Shown here one piece after another: positions 54,030-64,000 of a DNA stretch of 64,000 nucleotides. Within the stretch, counting starts at the first letter, position 1. Every line of letters begins with the position of its first letter. The DNA comes from Verrucomicrobiales bacterium (lineage in GTDB: Bacteria > Verrucomicrobiota > Verrucomicrobiia > Limisphaerales > CAIMTB01): contig JAEUHG010000024.1 of NCBI GenBank assembly GCA_016795425.1, positions 107,816 through 171,815 of the forward strand. Reading direction: 5' to 3'. The translations under genes and the position numbers were made by a program. Under the pieces are notes generated by a model. That model had not been told where the DNA came from. It made no database searches and saw nothing but the letters and a program-made list of their open reading frames with translations.

Positions 54030-56320
54030 GAGGCGGGCGGGGAGGGTCGAGGGGTGGCGTTCGAGGACAATGGCGGTGGTGCCGGCAGGGTGGGGACGTT
54101 CGCTACCGTGGCGGAGCGTGGCAGCCGGACGGTGAACGTCGAGCCTTGCCCGGGTTCGCTGGCGACGGTGACTTCGCCGTTCAACATCTCACAATAACGC
54201 CGGGTGATGGCGAGTCCGAGTCCAGTGCCGCCATACTTGGCTTGGGTGGTGGCTTCGGCTTGGATGAAGGCTTGGAAGAGTTGGCGAATCTGGTCCTGAG
54301 TCATGCCAATGCCGGTGTCGATGACGGTGAATTCCACGGATGCAGGGTCACCGCGGACCTGCAGTCGAATGGTGCCGTCCTCGGTGAATTTGGCGGCATT
54401 GGAAAGCAGGTTGAAAAGGATCTGACGCAATTTGAGTTCATCGGAGACCATGGACCCCAGGGGATTCGGGCACTCGAGAACCAGGCGGTTTCGGCGTTTA
54501 GCAAGCAGGGGCTGGATGGTTTCGGTGATGGATTGCAGAACGGGGTCGAGGTCGAACGGTGCGATGGAGACGGTCATCTTACCGGCTTCGATCTTGGACA
54601 AATCCAGGATGTCATTGATCAAAGCGAGTTGGTGCTTGGCCGCGGTCTGGATCTTGGTGAGATCAGGCACCATGGAGGAGGCCCCGATTTCGGGGGCTTC
54701 CTCGGCAAGCATTTCGCTGTAGCCGATAATGGCATTCAGAGGCGTCCGAAGCTCATGACTCACGCCGGCGAGAAAGCGGGATTTGGCGGCATTGGCGGAA
54801 TCCGCGGCATCCTTGGCTAGGGTCAATTCGCGGCGCTGGGCTTCGATCTGTTCGTTGGCGGTGCGCAACTGGGTGTTGGATTTTTCGAGTTCGGCCGCCT
54901 GACGCTCCAACTGGCGGGTGGCCAACGCGTGGGTGCGTGCCAGGTGGATGGAGGTCGCCGCGAAGAAGAGGGCGACTCCAAGCTGGTTGTAGGTGATGCC
55001 GCCGAGGTAAGGGATTTCGTAGGAGAGTCCGGAGAGTACGAGCAACGCACCCAAGCCGAGGCCAACACTTCGGCTGCCGTCCAGTTTCGCCCGCCAGGCT
55101 CCCGCGGCGATGGAAACCACACGGGCCAGACATTGCACCACGACGACGAACGCCACCAGGTTGGCACAAAGCACCAGCAGATCAGGGAACTCGTAGATCA
55201 GGTCGTTCACCAGGCGAAAACCAGAGACAGTCAGCGCAGTCGAGGTGAGCTGCCGGGAGGGTTCGGGCGCCTTGGGATCAAAAAGCAGTCGAAACAGGCG
55301 CCAGACCAGGATTCCCAGGACCGGCAACACCTCGCGGTTGACATCCTGAAGCGCCAGCAGAGGCCAACTGGCCAAGGCGCCAAGCCCGCTGATCAGTGCG
55401 AAGTACAAATGGGTGCGGGTGCGCGGCTGGAAGATGAACAGCAGCGAGTGAATGAGGCAGAACGCCGTCAACAGACCGGCAACAAAACTGATGCCCGCGA
55501 AGTGGCTTCGGGTCAGCGAACCCTCTCCCGAGCGCCCGACATGCCCTGGACCAGTGGATCCCGCGGGAGCGTTGGCGGGAGGGGAGTCGACCGTCAAGGG
55601 CAGCACCGCGCCTTGGAGCGCCGCCCCGTCCTTCAAATGCACGGCGTCATTCGGCTCATCGAAATTCGCCAGGAACACCAGGCCCGGTTCGCCCGCGTGG
55701 GCGCGGCGGAACAGATCAGCCCGAATCTCCTCAGCCGGGCGCGCGTAACTCCAAATCCGAAATTCGTCGATGGCGCCACGAAATGTCGGTTCCGAATCCG
55801 CGGAAGTGACGGATTTGCCAAGAAAACACGAACCGTCGAGCGCCGCGGCGGCGAAGCTGCCCGGGTAGGGATTCGCAGTCGCGACGGGCACCCCATTCAG
55901 GTAAAGGCGCATGCCCTGCGGCCCGGATGCGGCCGCCACGTGGTACCAGACTCCCGCCCGCAAAACATCCGGCAGGATCAACCAACGGAGCCCCAGCTTG
56001 GCGTCGCCAATGACGAATCCGAGGTCGTTCCCTTCCCGACTCAGCACGCTGAGGTCGCGCATAGGGCGCCCATAATTGAAAATGCGACGCGTGGGTCCGA
56101 ACTCGTCCCAACGGACCCAGCACTCGATGGTGGCGTTGGTGAGCGATCCGAAGCTCGCGCTTTCCAGGACGGCATGAGCTCCCCTGCCAGGCAGCACCAG
56201 CACCTGGTTCGTCGGCGAGGGCTGGGAAAAAGCCGGCGGCGACGAAAACAGAGTCACGAGGACGGCGGCGCAGGCCGCTAGCCACGGAGTCAACGAAACC
56301 CTGGAGACCCGGGGAAACAT
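54026..56320 (-). CDS. Sensor histidine kinase with periplasmic LamG-like domain
   Basis: 764 residues. A signal peptide ([19 protein letters not shown]), then a concanavalin-like LamG domain (about 35-235, [54 protein letters not shown]). Several membrane helices span about 275-470, followed by a coiled coil, a HisKA ([25 protein letters not shown]) and a complete HATPase ([56 protein letters not shown]). A LamG sensor suggests detection of a carbohydrate or surface ligand (inference). Confidence 0.9.
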   Translation of the reverse strand: MFPRVSRVSLTPWLAACAAVLVTLFSSPPAFSQPSPTNQVLVLPGRGAHAVLESASFGSLTNATIECWVRWDEFGPTRRIFNYGRPMRDLSVLSREGNDLGFVIGDAKLGLRWLILPDVLRAGVWYHVAAASGPQGMRLYLNGVPVATANPYPGSFAAAALDGSCFLGKSVTSADSEPTFRGAIDEFRIWSYARPAEEIRADLFRRAHAGEPGLVFLANFDEPNDAVHLKDGAALQGAVLPLTVDSPPANAPAGSTGPGHVGRSGEGSLTRSHFAGISFVAGLLTAFCLIHSLLFIFQPRTRTHLYFALISGLGALASWPLLALQDVNREVLPVLGILVWRLFRLLFDPKAPEPSRQLTSTALTVSGFRLVNDLIYEFPDLLVLCANLVAFVVVVQCLARVVSIAAGAWRAKLDGSRSVGLGLGALLVLSGLSYEIPYLGGITYNQLGVALFFAATSIHLARTHALATRQLERQAAELEKSNTQLRTANEQIEAQRRELTLAKDAADSANAAKSRFLAGVSHELRTPLNAIIGYSEMLAEEAPEIGASSMVPDLTKIQTAAKHQLALINDILDLSKIEAGKMTVSIAPFDLDPVLQSITETIQPLLAKRRNRLVLECPNPLGSMVSDELKLRQILFNLLSNAAKFTEDGTIRLQVRGDPASVEFTVIDTGIGMTQDQIRQLFQAFIQAEATTQAKYGGTGLGLAITRRYCEMLNGEVTVASEPGQGSTFTVRLPRSATVANVPTLPAPPPLSSNATPRPSPPAS

Positions 56321-56416
56321 GGTGGGCGTCGAGGCGCATGCTGCGCCACGACCGAACCAGTGGCAATCTGTCCTGTGACCGACGGCGGATTGTCGCCGGC
56401 GCCGGGAGTAAACGAC

Positions 56417-57526
56417 TTAGGATCCTTTGGCCGCCGTTTCCGCGGGCGTTGCCGCCGGGGGAAAGCGCTTGGCCAGGATGGCGTCCGTGATGCGTTTGGC
56501 GATCTCCGGTTTCTCGATCAGGGTTTTGCGGGCCGCTTCGCGTCCTTGACCGATGAGTTCGCCACCGTATTGGAGCCAGGCGCCCTTCTTTTCCACCACC
56601 CCGTACTCCAGGCCGGCGTCGAGCAATCCGCCCTCCTTATCAATGCCGTGATTGAAGATGATGTCGAATTCGGCTTCGGCGAAAGGAGGGGCGACCTTGT
56701 TTTTGACGACCTTGACTTTGACGTGATTGCCGACGGCATTGCCGGCGGGATCCTTGAGCACGTCTTTGCGGCGGATATCGATGCGCACGCTGGCGTAGAA
56801 CTTGAGCGCTTTGCCGCCCGGCGTGGTTTCGGGATTCCCGAACATCACACCGACCTTTTCACGAATCTGGTTGGTGAACAGGCAGGTGGTCTTGGCCTTA
56901 TTGAGAATGGCGGTGAGTTTGCGCAGCGCCTGGGACATGAGCCGGGCCTGCATGCCCATGGTGGCCATGCCCATCTCGCCTTCCAACTCAGCCTTCGGCA
57001 CCAGGGCGGCAACTGAATCGATGACGATTACGTCCAGGGCGTTGGATCGGGCCAGGGTCTCGCAAATGGTCAGGGCCTCTTCACCGGAATCGGGCTGAGA
57101 GACCAGCAAATCATCGAGGTTCACCCCCAGTTTCCTGGCGTAGTTGGGATCGAGCGCGTGCTCGGCGTCGATGAAGGCGGCCAAACCGCCGGCACGTTGC
57201 GCGTTGGCGATGATATGCAGCATGACCGTGGTCTTGCCGGACGATTCCGGGCCAAAAATTTCCACCACCCGGCCGCGCGGGACCCCGCCGACACCGAGAG
57301 CGAGGTCCAGACCGAACGACCCGGTGGGAATGACTTCAATCCGGTGATTGGCGGCGACCTCGCCCAAGCGCATGATCGCACCGTCCCCGTATTGTTTAGT
57401 AATTGAGGAGATGGCCGCATCCAGGTCGCGCTGTTTGGCAGGAGAGACGGTGGCGGCGGCGGCGGTGATTTTCGAAGGCTCGGTGGCCTTGGTTTCGACA
57501 GGTTTGGTTTCGGCTTTTGGCGGCAT
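56417..57526 (-). CDS. recA: Recombinase RecA
   Basis: 369 residues. Homologous recombination and SOS co-protease. The Walker [58 protein letters not shown] and [21 protein letters not shown] are all standard. The N-terminus is extended by about 28 residues of Lys/Thr/Ala. No clear LexA box was seen upstream. Confidence 0.98.
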   Translation of the reverse strand: MPPKAETKPVETKATEPSKITAAAATVSPAKQRDLDAAISSITKQYGDGAIMRLGEVAANHRIEVIPTGSFGLDLALGVGGVPRGRVVEIFGPESSGKTTVMLHIIANAQRAGGLAAFIDAEHALDPNYARKLGVNLDDLLVSQPDSGEEALTICETLARSNALDVIVIDSVAALVPKAELEGEMGMATMGMQARLMSQALRKLTAILNKAKTTCLFTNQIREKVGVMFGNPETTPGGKALKFYASVRIDIRRKDVLKDPAGNAVGNHVKVKVVKNKVAPPFAEAEFDIIFNHGIDKEGGLLDAGLEYGVVEKKGAWLQYGGELIGQGREAARKTLIEKPEIAKRITDAILAKRFPPAATPAETAAKGS

Positions 57527-57723
57527 GAGAGGAAATCCCTGGGCCGTCTCTTACCGGGAAGGGACGGGGAGGTAAAGCGAGTCGCGCAACGAAACGCCAA
57601 AAGTTCCAGACGGACCCGCGGTAGGGTTTGAGGGACAGTCCCATAGTGGAGGAAAATCCCGGCGTACCTGCAGAAGACGGGTTGCGCGGGGCTCGATTTT
57701 CACCCCAGGATGGGAGTCCAGTC

Positions 57724-60051
57724 ATGATGCGTGCCCTGATCTCTGGATTCTGTCTGATTGCCGTCCTGGGGAGCCCTTCCGAGGCCCGCGGCGCCGATTC
57801 GAAAGCGGGCGCCACCATTTATCGGAAGCTTTGTGCGGAATGCCACGGTCCGAAGGGCGAGGGCGTTGCAGGGAAGTACGACGAGGCGTTGTACGGCGAA
57901 AAATCGGTGGAGGCCTTGGCTCGCCTCATTGATCGGACCATGCCTGAGGATGACCCGAAGCGCTGCGTGGGTGAGGACGCACGGGCGGTCGCGGCCTACA
58001 TTCACAACGCCTTCTATTCTCTGGAAGCGCGCGCCCGCAATCATCCGGTGAAGGTCCAGCCCTCCCGGTTGACCGAACGTCAGTTTCGCGAGTCGGTGGC
58101 CGACTTGATCGGTGGTTTTCGGCCCGTGCGGCAAGCCTTCCGGACCGGGGGCTTGCACGCCGAGTACTATCAGTCGAAAGGGATGAACAAAAAGGAGAAG
58201 AAGATCCTCGAGCGCGAAGACCGGGCGATCGACTTCGATTTCGCGGAGGGCAGCCCGCTGCCCGAAATCACCGCGGACCAATTCTCCATCGCCTGGAGCG
58301 GATCCCTGGTGGCACCGGAGACCGGCTCCTACGACCTTCGGCTCCGCACGCCGAATGGCGCGCGCGTCTATCTCAATACCGAGTTGCTGGAGGGGGATAG
58401 CAATCGCCGTGATGACAGTGACGCCAAGCGACAGGAGGCGGTGATCGATTTGTGGGTCAGCTCCGGCTCCGAACCTCGAGAAGGCGTGGCCCGGGTCTTT
58501 CTACTGGGCGGTCGCACTTACCCTTTGCGGGTCGATTATTTCAAATTCAAGGACAAGCGCGCGTCGATTCGATTGGAATGGAAGCCGCCTCATGGACCGT
58601 GGTCGACCATTCCCGGGGACGCGTTGTCTCCGGAGCCTTCAAGCCGTGTCGCGGTGGTCAGCACGCCCTTTCCGGCGGACGACGGAAGCGCGGGCTACGA
58701 ACGCGGCACTGCGGTGTCCAAGGAATGGGACCAGGCGGTCACCAAGGCGGCGGTTGAAGCGGCCAATGAAGTCGTGGCCCGGTTGGAGGTGCTGTCTGGT
58801 GTAGCGGAGGACGCGCCGCAAAGGGCGGAGAAGCTCAAGGCATTCGGCGAGTCTTTCGCCTCCCGCGCCATCCGCCGTTCGCTCTCGGCTGAACAACGCG
58901 AACTCATGGTCGATCGCCATTTCGTTCCCGGCATCGATCCCGAGTCCGCTATTCAGCGTGTGGTTTTGGTGGCCCTCAAGTCACCGCGCTTTCTGTACCC
59001 CGACCTGGGATCGCCGTCGGATCCGGCAGCCGTGGCAACGCGGCTGGCGTTGGCGTTGTGGGATTCGGTACCGGACGAGGAGTTGAGGAAGGCCGTTGAG
59101 TCCGGAACACTACGGACGCGGGACGAGGTGAGAGCGCAGGCCGAGAGAATGATGAGCGACCGCCGGGCCCGCGCCAAGATGGCGGAGTTCTTCCATCATT
59201 GGCTGGCCATCGATGAAGCGGATGATATTTCGCGGGATCCCAAGGCGTATCCTGGGTTCAGTGCGGAAATACTGAGCGATCTGCGCACGTCGCTGGACCG
59301 TTTCGTGGATCACGTGGTGTGGAGTGACAGCTCGGACTATCGCCAATTGTTGCTGGCTGACTATGTCTTCCTGAATCGGCGGCTGGCCGACTTTTATGGA
59401 ACGACCGCGCCCAGAGGGGAGGACTTCGAACCGCTGGTCTTCGAGCCGTCCCAGCGCGCAGGAATCCTGACGCATCCGTTCCTGCTGACCGTGTTCGCCT
59501 ACTACCGGTCCAGTTCGCCCATTCACCGCGGCGTCTTTCTCACCCGCAACGTCCTGGGCCGCTTTCTAAAGCCGCCACCCATGGCCATCGAGTTCATGGA
59601 CGATCGCTTCGATCCGTCGTTGACCATGCGGGAGAAAGTCACCGAACTGACCTCCAAACCCGCCTGCCTTTCCTGCCACGCCACCATCAACCCTCTCGGC
59701 TTCAGTCTCGAACACTTCGATGCCGTCGGGCGATTTCGGACCACGGACAACCGGAAGCCCGTGAACGTCGAATCGGAATACACCACCGGCGCAGGGGAGC
59801 GGCTGACGCTGAAGGGCGCGCGCGACCTCGCTGAACACGCCGCCGCGAGTCCCGAGGCCCGGCGGGGATTTGTTCGCCAGCTTTTTCAGCATACCGTGAA
59901 ACAGGCACCGGCGGCGTATGGACCGGACACCCTCCATCGCCTGGACACGGCCTTCGCCAAAAACGGCCACCACATCCGCCACCTGCAGATCGAGATCGCA
60001 CTCACCTGCGCTTTGAACGCGGGTACAAGCCAAACCACTGCCCAACGATGA
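57724..60051 (+). CDS. Exported cytochrome c/PA14/DUF1592-DUF1588-DUF1585 protein
   Basis: 775 residues from the ATG at 57724 (the next codon is also ATG). Signal peptide ([21 protein letters not shown]). Residues about 28-95 form a cytochrome c domain with heme motif CAECH (37-41). A PA14-like carbohydrate-binding beta domain follows at about 143-300 ([11 protein letters not shown] to [10 protein letters not shown]). The C-terminal half is the DUF1592/DUF1588/DUF1585 series; [19 protein letters not shown] (CxxCH) is the DUF1588 hallmark. These proteins are common in Planctomycetota and Verrucomicrobiota and their reaction is not known. Overlaps the DUF1552 gene by ATGA. Confidence 0.85.
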   Translation: MMRALISGFCLIAVLGSPSEARGADSKAGATIYRKLCAECHGPKGEGVAGKYDEALYGEKSVEALARLIDRTMPEDDPKRCVGEDARAVAAYIHNAFYSLEARARNHPVKVQPSRLTERQFRESVADLIGGFRPVRQAFRTGGLHAEYYQSKGMNKKEKKILEREDRAIDFDFAEGSPLPEITADQFSIAWSGSLVAPETGSYDLRLRTPNGARVYLNTELLEGDSNRRDDSDAKRQEAVIDLWVSSGSEPREGVARVFLLGGRTYPLRVDYFKFKDKRASIRLEWKPPHGPWSTIPGDALSPEPSSRVAVVSTPFPADDGSAGYERGTAVSKEWDQAVTKAAVEAANEVVARLEVLSGVAEDAPQRAEKLKAFGESFASRAIRRSLSAEQRELMVDRHFVPGIDPESAIQRVVLVALKSPRFLYPDLGSPSDPAAVATRLALALWDSVPDEELRKAVESGTLRTRDEVRAQAERMMSDRRARAKMAEFFHHWLAIDEADDISRDPKAYPGFSAEILSDLRTSLDRFVDHVVWSDSSDYRQLLLADYVFLNRRLADFYGTTAPRGEDFEPLVFEPSQRAGILTHPFLLTVFAYYRSSSPIHRGVFLTRNVLGRFLKPPPMAIEFMDDRFDPSLTMREKVTELTSKPACLSCHATINPLGFSLEHFDAVGRFRTTDNRKPVNVESEYTTGAGERLTLKGARDLAEHAAASPEARRGFVRQLFQHTVKQAPAAYGPDTLHRLDTAFAKNGHHIRHLQIEIALTCALNAGTSQTTAQR

Positions 60052-61361
60052 ATGCCACCTCCCGACGCTCCTTCCTGCGCCACCTCGGAGTCACTTCTGC
60101 GGCCCTGCCATTTTTGGGCGGCCTGACCAGTTTGGGCGCACCCGTCACGGCGCGGACGCCTCAGCGGCTCGTGTTTATGTTTAGTCCGAACGGGACTCTT
60201 CCCAATCACTTCTGGCCGGAGGCCGCGGGTGACGAGTTCCAGTTCAAGCGCATTCTCGAACCACTGGAGCCTTTCAAGACGCGCACCCTGACGATCAAGG
60301 GGCTTTGCAATCGAGTGCGCGGTGATGGCGACGGCCACATGCGCGGCATGAGTTGCCTGCTGACCGGAATTGAATTGTTCCCCGGCAATATTCAGGGCGG
60401 CTCCGACACACCGGCCGGGTGGGCGAGCGGGCCTTCGATTGACCAGGAATTGAAGCAGTTCTTCCAGAGCCGCGCCGAGACACGCACGCGCTTCGGATCT
60501 CTGGAGTTCGGAGTCGCCGTTCCCAACCGCGCCGATCCATGGACGCGCTGGACCTACGCCGGTCCGAACCAGCCGGTGGCGCCGGTGAGCGATCCCTATC
60601 AGATGTTCGAACGCCTGTATGGGCAGATGAAGGACGCGGAAAGCCTCGGCAGCGTTCTCGACGAGGTTCGGCAAGACCTGCGCCGCGTCTCCCGTCGGCT
60701 CAGTCGCGAGGAGAAGGCGCTGCTGGAGCAACACACGACCTTCGTGCGCGAGATGGAATCGGAGTTGAAGGAATCGTCGCGCCAGAAGCTGCGACAACCC
60801 GCTCCCGCGCTCGAACCGGGCGTGAGCTCGGACAACGACGACATGCCAAAAACCAGCGCGATGCAGATTGACCTGCTGGTGAATGCCCTGGCCAACGACA
60901 TGGCCCGGGTGGCGTCGCTGCAATATACGAACTCGGTGGGACAGGCGCGCATGCGCTGGTTGGGTGTGGAGGAAGGGCATCATTCGCTGTCGCACGACCC
61001 CGACCTCAACGAGGGCTCCCAGGAAAAACTGGCCAAGATCAATGTGTGGTTTTGCGAGCAGCTGGCCCTGTTGGCCCGCAAGCTCGACTCGATTCCTGAA
61101 CCTGGGGGCACGGGAACCTTGCTGGATCATACGACCATTGTGTGGACCAACGAACTCGGGAAGGGAAACAGTCACACCCTGGAAAACATCCCGTTTGTGC
61201 TGGTGGGCGGCGGCTTGGGATTCAAGGCAGGTCGATCCGTCCAACTCGAAAAGACTCCGCACAATCGACTCTGGTTGGCGATGGCCCACGCCGTCGGCCA
61301 TGAATTGAAGTCGTTCGGCAATCCGAAACTGTGCGAGGCCGGTCCTTTGGGATTGGGCTGA
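60048..61361 (+). CDS. Tat-exported DUF1552 protein
   Basis: 437 residues. The twin-arginine signal [21 protein letters not shown] is at the N-terminus. [50 protein letters not shown] and [30 protein letters not shown] are typical DUF1552, related to the alkaline-phosphatase/sulfatase-like DUF1501 family. Always paired with DUF1592 proteins in these phyla; here coupled by an ATGA overlap. Reaction unknown. Confidence 0.88.
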   Translation: MNATSRRSFLRHLGVTSAALPFLGGLTSLGAPVTARTPQRLVFMFSPNGTLPNHFWPEAAGDEFQFKRILEPLEPFKTRTLTIKGLCNRVRGDGDGHMRGMSCLLTGIELFPGNIQGGSDTPAGWASGPSIDQELKQFFQSRAETRTRFGSLEFGVAVPNRADPWTRWTYAGPNQPVAPVSDPYQMFERLYGQMKDAESLGSVLDEVRQDLRRVSRRLSREEKALLEQHTTFVREMESELKESSRQKLRQPAPALEPGVSSDNDDMPKTSAMQIDLLVNALANDMARVASLQYTNSVGQARMRWLGVEEGHHSLSHDPDLNEGSQEKLAKINVWFCEQLALLARKLDSIPEPGGTGTLLDHTTIVWTNELGKGNSHTLENIPFVLVGGGLGFKAGRSVQLEKTPHNRLWLAMAHAVGHELKSFGNPKLCEAGPLGLG

Positions 61362-61592
61362 AGGCAGCTTTAGGGGCGTCAACGTTCGTCCCGTTACCAG
61401 GAGACCCAGGTCCCGCAAGCGGGACGACCAGAGTGGTGAAATGGGTCTGATCGGCTTCCAGATTCCACACTGTCGAAGCCGATAAGAGTCGGTCAGGGGT
61501 AAGGTGGCCCGCCTCCTGCTGGCGGGAGTCGGCAACCGTGAGTCGCCTGGAGCCGGCGAGTCGGGCGGCACGGTGACAGACCTTATCCGATC
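61362..61592. other. Gap with GC-rich palindromes before the permease gene
   Basis: 231 bases. GTCCCGC-AA-GCGGGAC (61410-61425) and CCCGCC-7-GGCGGG (61508-61526) can form hairpins; the first may end the cytochrome operon. No T-tract is evident. Confidence 0.4.
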
Positions 61593-64000
61593 ATGTCCGA
61601 AATCCGAAGAGCACTGCGGCAATGGGTCAAGGAACCCGCTTTCACCGCCTTGGCTGTCCTGACCCTTGCCTTGGGGATCGGGGCGTCCACCGCCATTTTC
61701 AGCGTGGTCTACGGCGTTTTGATCCGGCCTTACCCGTACGCCAAACCGGGCGAGATCTGGACACCCGGATTGCGCACCGCGTCCTCCGATCAGCGGATGC
61801 GCCCCTATCGGCAGCAGGAATTCGAATCGATGAGCCAGGTCTCGGCGTTCGCGGACGTGATGGCGACCTCGCCGGAGGACATGTTGCTCACCGGGACGTT
61901 CTCGCCGGAGACTCTGCGCACGGTGCGGATCTCGCCCAACGCGGCGGCTTTTTTGGGTGTGCCACCGGTGATGGGTCGAACTTTGGGGCCCGCCGATGTG
62001 CGAGCGGATGGAGAGGCAGAACCGGTGGTGCTGCTGAGTTACAGTCTGTGGATGCGCCTCTTCGACGGTCGAGCTGAGGCATTGGGCAAAACACTTCGCC
62101 TCAACGACGAAGAGTACACGGTGGTCGGCGTCATGCCACCGCGGTTCGGATGGTGGACCAGCGATGGATTGTGGGTACCCATGGGAAGAGACCTGGCGAA
62201 TCGCCGGAGTGTTTTCCCCATCGTCCGACTCAAGCCGGGCGTGGCGGCCAAGGCCGCCGAGGAGCAATTTCATGCGCTCCAAACGCAATGGGCCAGAGAC
62301 CATCCAGCGGGCTTCCCGAAGGAATCGTTCGACACGACGCTGACGAACTATCTGGAGATGACGGTAGCACGGGGGGAGATGGCACGAAGTCTCACTCTGC
62401 TGTTCGGGGCGGTGGGGGTTTTGCTGCTGATTGCCTGCGCCAATGTGGCCAACCTGCAGTTGGCGCGGGGCTCCACCCGGTTTCGCGAGATGGCGGTACG
62501 ACTGGCGTTAGGTGCGCCCCGGAGACGATTGGTGCGCCAGTTACTGTCGGAAAGCGTTTTGCTGGCGCTGGCTGGCGGTGGCCTGGGGCTGATCCTCGCT
62601 TACGGCATTACCCGCTGGATCGTGATCCTGATGCCGTCCTTCTACGTGCCGGGCGAAGCGCGCATCGAGATCAACACGTTCGTTCTGCTCTTCAGTCTCC
62701 TTCTTTCCACCTTGACCGGTGTGGTGTTCGGGTTGGTTCCTGCTCTCCAGGCGAGCAAGCCGAACCTCGACGAGGCACTCAAAGGTGAGGCGCGGGGATC
62801 CAGCACGTCGAAGGGCGGACGGTTTCGGTCGGGTCTCGTGGTGGTGGAGGTGGCGTTGTCGGTTATCCTCCTGGTCTGCGCGGGGCTGACGATCCGAGGG
62901 TTTTTAGCTCTGCGGCAGGTGGATTTGGGCTTCCACCCGGGCCAAGTGATGGTGCTGCAAGTGCCCCTGGCGACAAAGACGTACGGCACGATCGAAACCA
63001 GAAACCGCTTCTCGAAGGAACTGGAGGAGCGCGTTCGACATCTTCCGGGGGTCGAGGCGGTCTCGGTCGGCAACGGGGGGTTGCCTTTCGGAGGCGGCCC
63101 GTCGACTTATGCGATTGACCATCGGCCAGCCCAGGACAGCCAGAAGATCCTCCTGCAGTTGGCCGGTGCGGAGTATTTGAAGGTGCTTCGCATTCCCTTG
63201 TTGCGGGGGCGCATGTTCACCGACCGGGAAGTAGGTGAGGCCAAGCCGGTGGCCGTGATTAACGAAGCCGCCGCAAGACTTTGGCCGGTGGGTGAAGATC
63301 CAGTGGGAAAGAGTCTTAGACTCGATGCCCTCGACCCTAAGGGACCCGGACCCGCCGTCGTCGCGGACCCGCGGACGCCGGACGTCATGGTCATCGGAGT
63401 CGTGGGAGATACTCGCAATGATGGACTGCGGAGCCCGACGCAGCCGGCCGCCATCCTGCCTTACACCCTTCTCGCGCCGCCGGGCCGCAGTCTCGCTTTG
63501 AGAACTTCGATGGACCCCGCTCTGGTGACGGCCGCGGTGCGGGCGCAGGTTCGGCAGATGGACCCCGCCCAACCCTTGCGAGGACCGCGGACCCTCGAGG
63601 AATCGGTGAACGATCAATCCGTTCAGCTCCGATTCACGATGGTGCTGTTCAGTCTGTTCGGTGCGTTCGGATTGGCGCTGGCGACGGCAGGGATCTACGG
63701 CGTTCTGGCTTTCCTGGTGTCGCGCCGAAGACGCGAGATCGGGGTGCGAATGGCTTTGGGGGCCGATCGGTTTGAGGTTCAGCGGCTGTTCTTGCGGTCG
63801 GGAGGAAGACTCTTGGCCATGGGCCTGGTTCTCGGACTCCTGGGTGCGGTGCTGGTTGGCCGTGTCTTGGTTCATGCGATGGATTTGTTCCGGGTTGCCC
63901 CGGCGGATCCGGTGGCGATTTTGGGGGTGATTGGACTGCTGGCTTTGGTGGGGTTTGCGGCATGCCTTATTCCGGCGCGACGCGCCACGAGGGTCGATCC
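61593..64000 (+). CDS. ADOP-type ABC transporter permease, C-terminus beyond window edge
   Basis: The frame is open from the ATG at 61593 to the window end (802 codons visible). MSEIRRALRQWVKEPAFTALAVLTLALGIGASTAIFSVVY is the family's N-terminus. The MacB-like periplasmic part lies before the FtsX-type helices LTLLFGAVGVLLLIACANVANLQLARG, and a second copy of periplasmic part plus helices (VALSVILLVCAGLTIRGF; GVVGDTRNDGL; FGAFGLALATAGIYGVLAFLVSRRRREIGVRMALGA) shows the duplicated permease layout of ADOP. Transported substrate unknown; no ATPase gene is next to it in the window. Confidence 0.85.
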   Translation, partial: MSEIRRALRQWVKEPAFTALAVLTLALGIGASTAIFSVVYGVLIRPYPYAKPGEIWTPGLRTASSDQRMRPYRQQEFESMSQVSAFADVMATSPEDMLLTGTFSPETLRTVRISPNAAAFLGVPPVMGRTLGPADVRADGEAEPVVLLSYSLWMRLFDGRAEALGKTLRLNDEEYTVVGVMPPRFGWWTSDGLWVPMGRDLANRRSVFPIVRLKPGVAAKAAEEQFHALQTQWARDHPAGFPKESFDTTLTNYLEMTVARGEMARSLTLLFGAVGVLLLIACANVANLQLARGSTRFREMAVRLALGAPRRRLVRQLLSESVLLALAGGGLGLILAYGITRWIVILMPSFYVPGEARIEINTFVLLFSLLLSTLTGVVFGLVPALQASKPNLDEALKGEARGSSTSKGGRFRSGLVVVEVALSVILLVCAGLTIRGFLALRQVDLGFHPGQVMVLQVPLATKTYGTIETRNRFSKELEERVRHLPGVEAVSVGNGGLPFGGGPSTYAIDHRPAQDSQKILLQLAGAEYLKVLRIPLLRGRMFTDREVGEAKPVAVINEAAARLWPVGEDPVGKSLRLDALDPKGPGPAVVADPRTPDVMVIGVVGDTRNDGLRSPTQPAAILPYTLLAPPGRSLALRTSMDPALVTAAVRAQVRQMDPAQPLRGPRTLEESVNDQSVQLRFTMVLFSLFGAFGLALATAGIYGVLAFLVSRRRREIGVRMALGADRFEVQRLFLRSGGRLLAMGLVLGLLGAVLVGRVLVHAMDLFRVAPADPVAILGVIGLLALVGFAACLIPARRATRVD

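Noticed and set aside
57527..57723. LexA/SOS box upstream of recA
   Set aside because: No palindrome resembling known LexA sites was found; the lineage motif may differ.
59886..62303. 805-codon open frame on the minus strand
   Set aside because: Spans the opposite strand of three well-supported genes and a gap, with no recognisable family motif.

Overview
The window looks like chromosomal DNA of a Verrucomicrobiota bacterium (probably near the Pedosphaera/Limisphaera group). This is inferred from family content, not from a marker-gene tree. The clues are GC-rich DNA with many long antisense shadow ORFs, a PEP-CTERM protein, DUF1080, DUF1592/DUF1588 cytochrome and DUF1552 proteins, UnbV/ASPIC and Ig-like secreted proteins, a sigma factor with a membrane-anchored C-terminal extension, H-X9-DG prepilin-type proteins and an ADOP-type permease. 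No rRNA, tRNA, CRISPR, IS element or prophage was recognised.

Layout. 1-8.9 kb, minus strand: a PpiC/SurA-like isomerase (cut by the window edge) translationally coupled to serA; a small exported protein with a structured leader; a membrane protein; a sugar nucleotidyltransferase; PTS enzyme I; a STAS protein; a GNAT acetyltransferase; and an SDR. 9.1-14 kb, plus strand: a secreted subtilase, an HPr, a DsbA-like protein, a zinc-ribbon M48 protease and a prepilin-like protein. 14.3-29.7 kb, mixed strands: an Ig-domain protein, a GH38-like enzyme, a membrane-anchored ECF sigma factor, a beta-helix/PDZ protein, a Tat-exported Gfo/Idh/MocA oxidoreductase, a PEP-CTERM protein, a LuxR regulator and a GH39-like enzyme. 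28.2-37.4 kb, minus strand: five closely spaced genes (propeller/barrel protein, MsrB lipoprotein, UnbV/FG-GAP protein, DUF1080 protein, GH39-like enzyme). These look like an accessory module for extracellular carbohydrate use.

37.6-44.1 kb, plus strand: core genes rpsB-tsf (with a clear terminator), a coiled-coil protein, a uronate isomerase-like protein, a cysteine desulfurase and dnaN. 44.2-57.5 kb, minus strand: ResB with a lipoprotein partner, mnmG, two ExbD, ExbB, TonB, a three-gene signalling cassette (LamG histidine kinase, receiver, HisKA-REC-adenylate cyclase) and recA. Two parS-like palindromes lie here, one of them inside a long extra loop of mnmG. With dnaN and mnmG so close, this suggests the segment is near the replication origin although dnaA is absent. 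57.7-64 kb, plus strand: a DUF1592-type cytochrome protein coupled to a DUF1552 protein, then an ADOP-type permease cut by the window end.

The most unusual items are the parS site carried in coding sequence by an mnmG insertion, and the cyclase fused to two HisKA-like segments (the second lacking the phospho-His) with no ATPase domain, encoded in overlap with its likely kinase and receiver.
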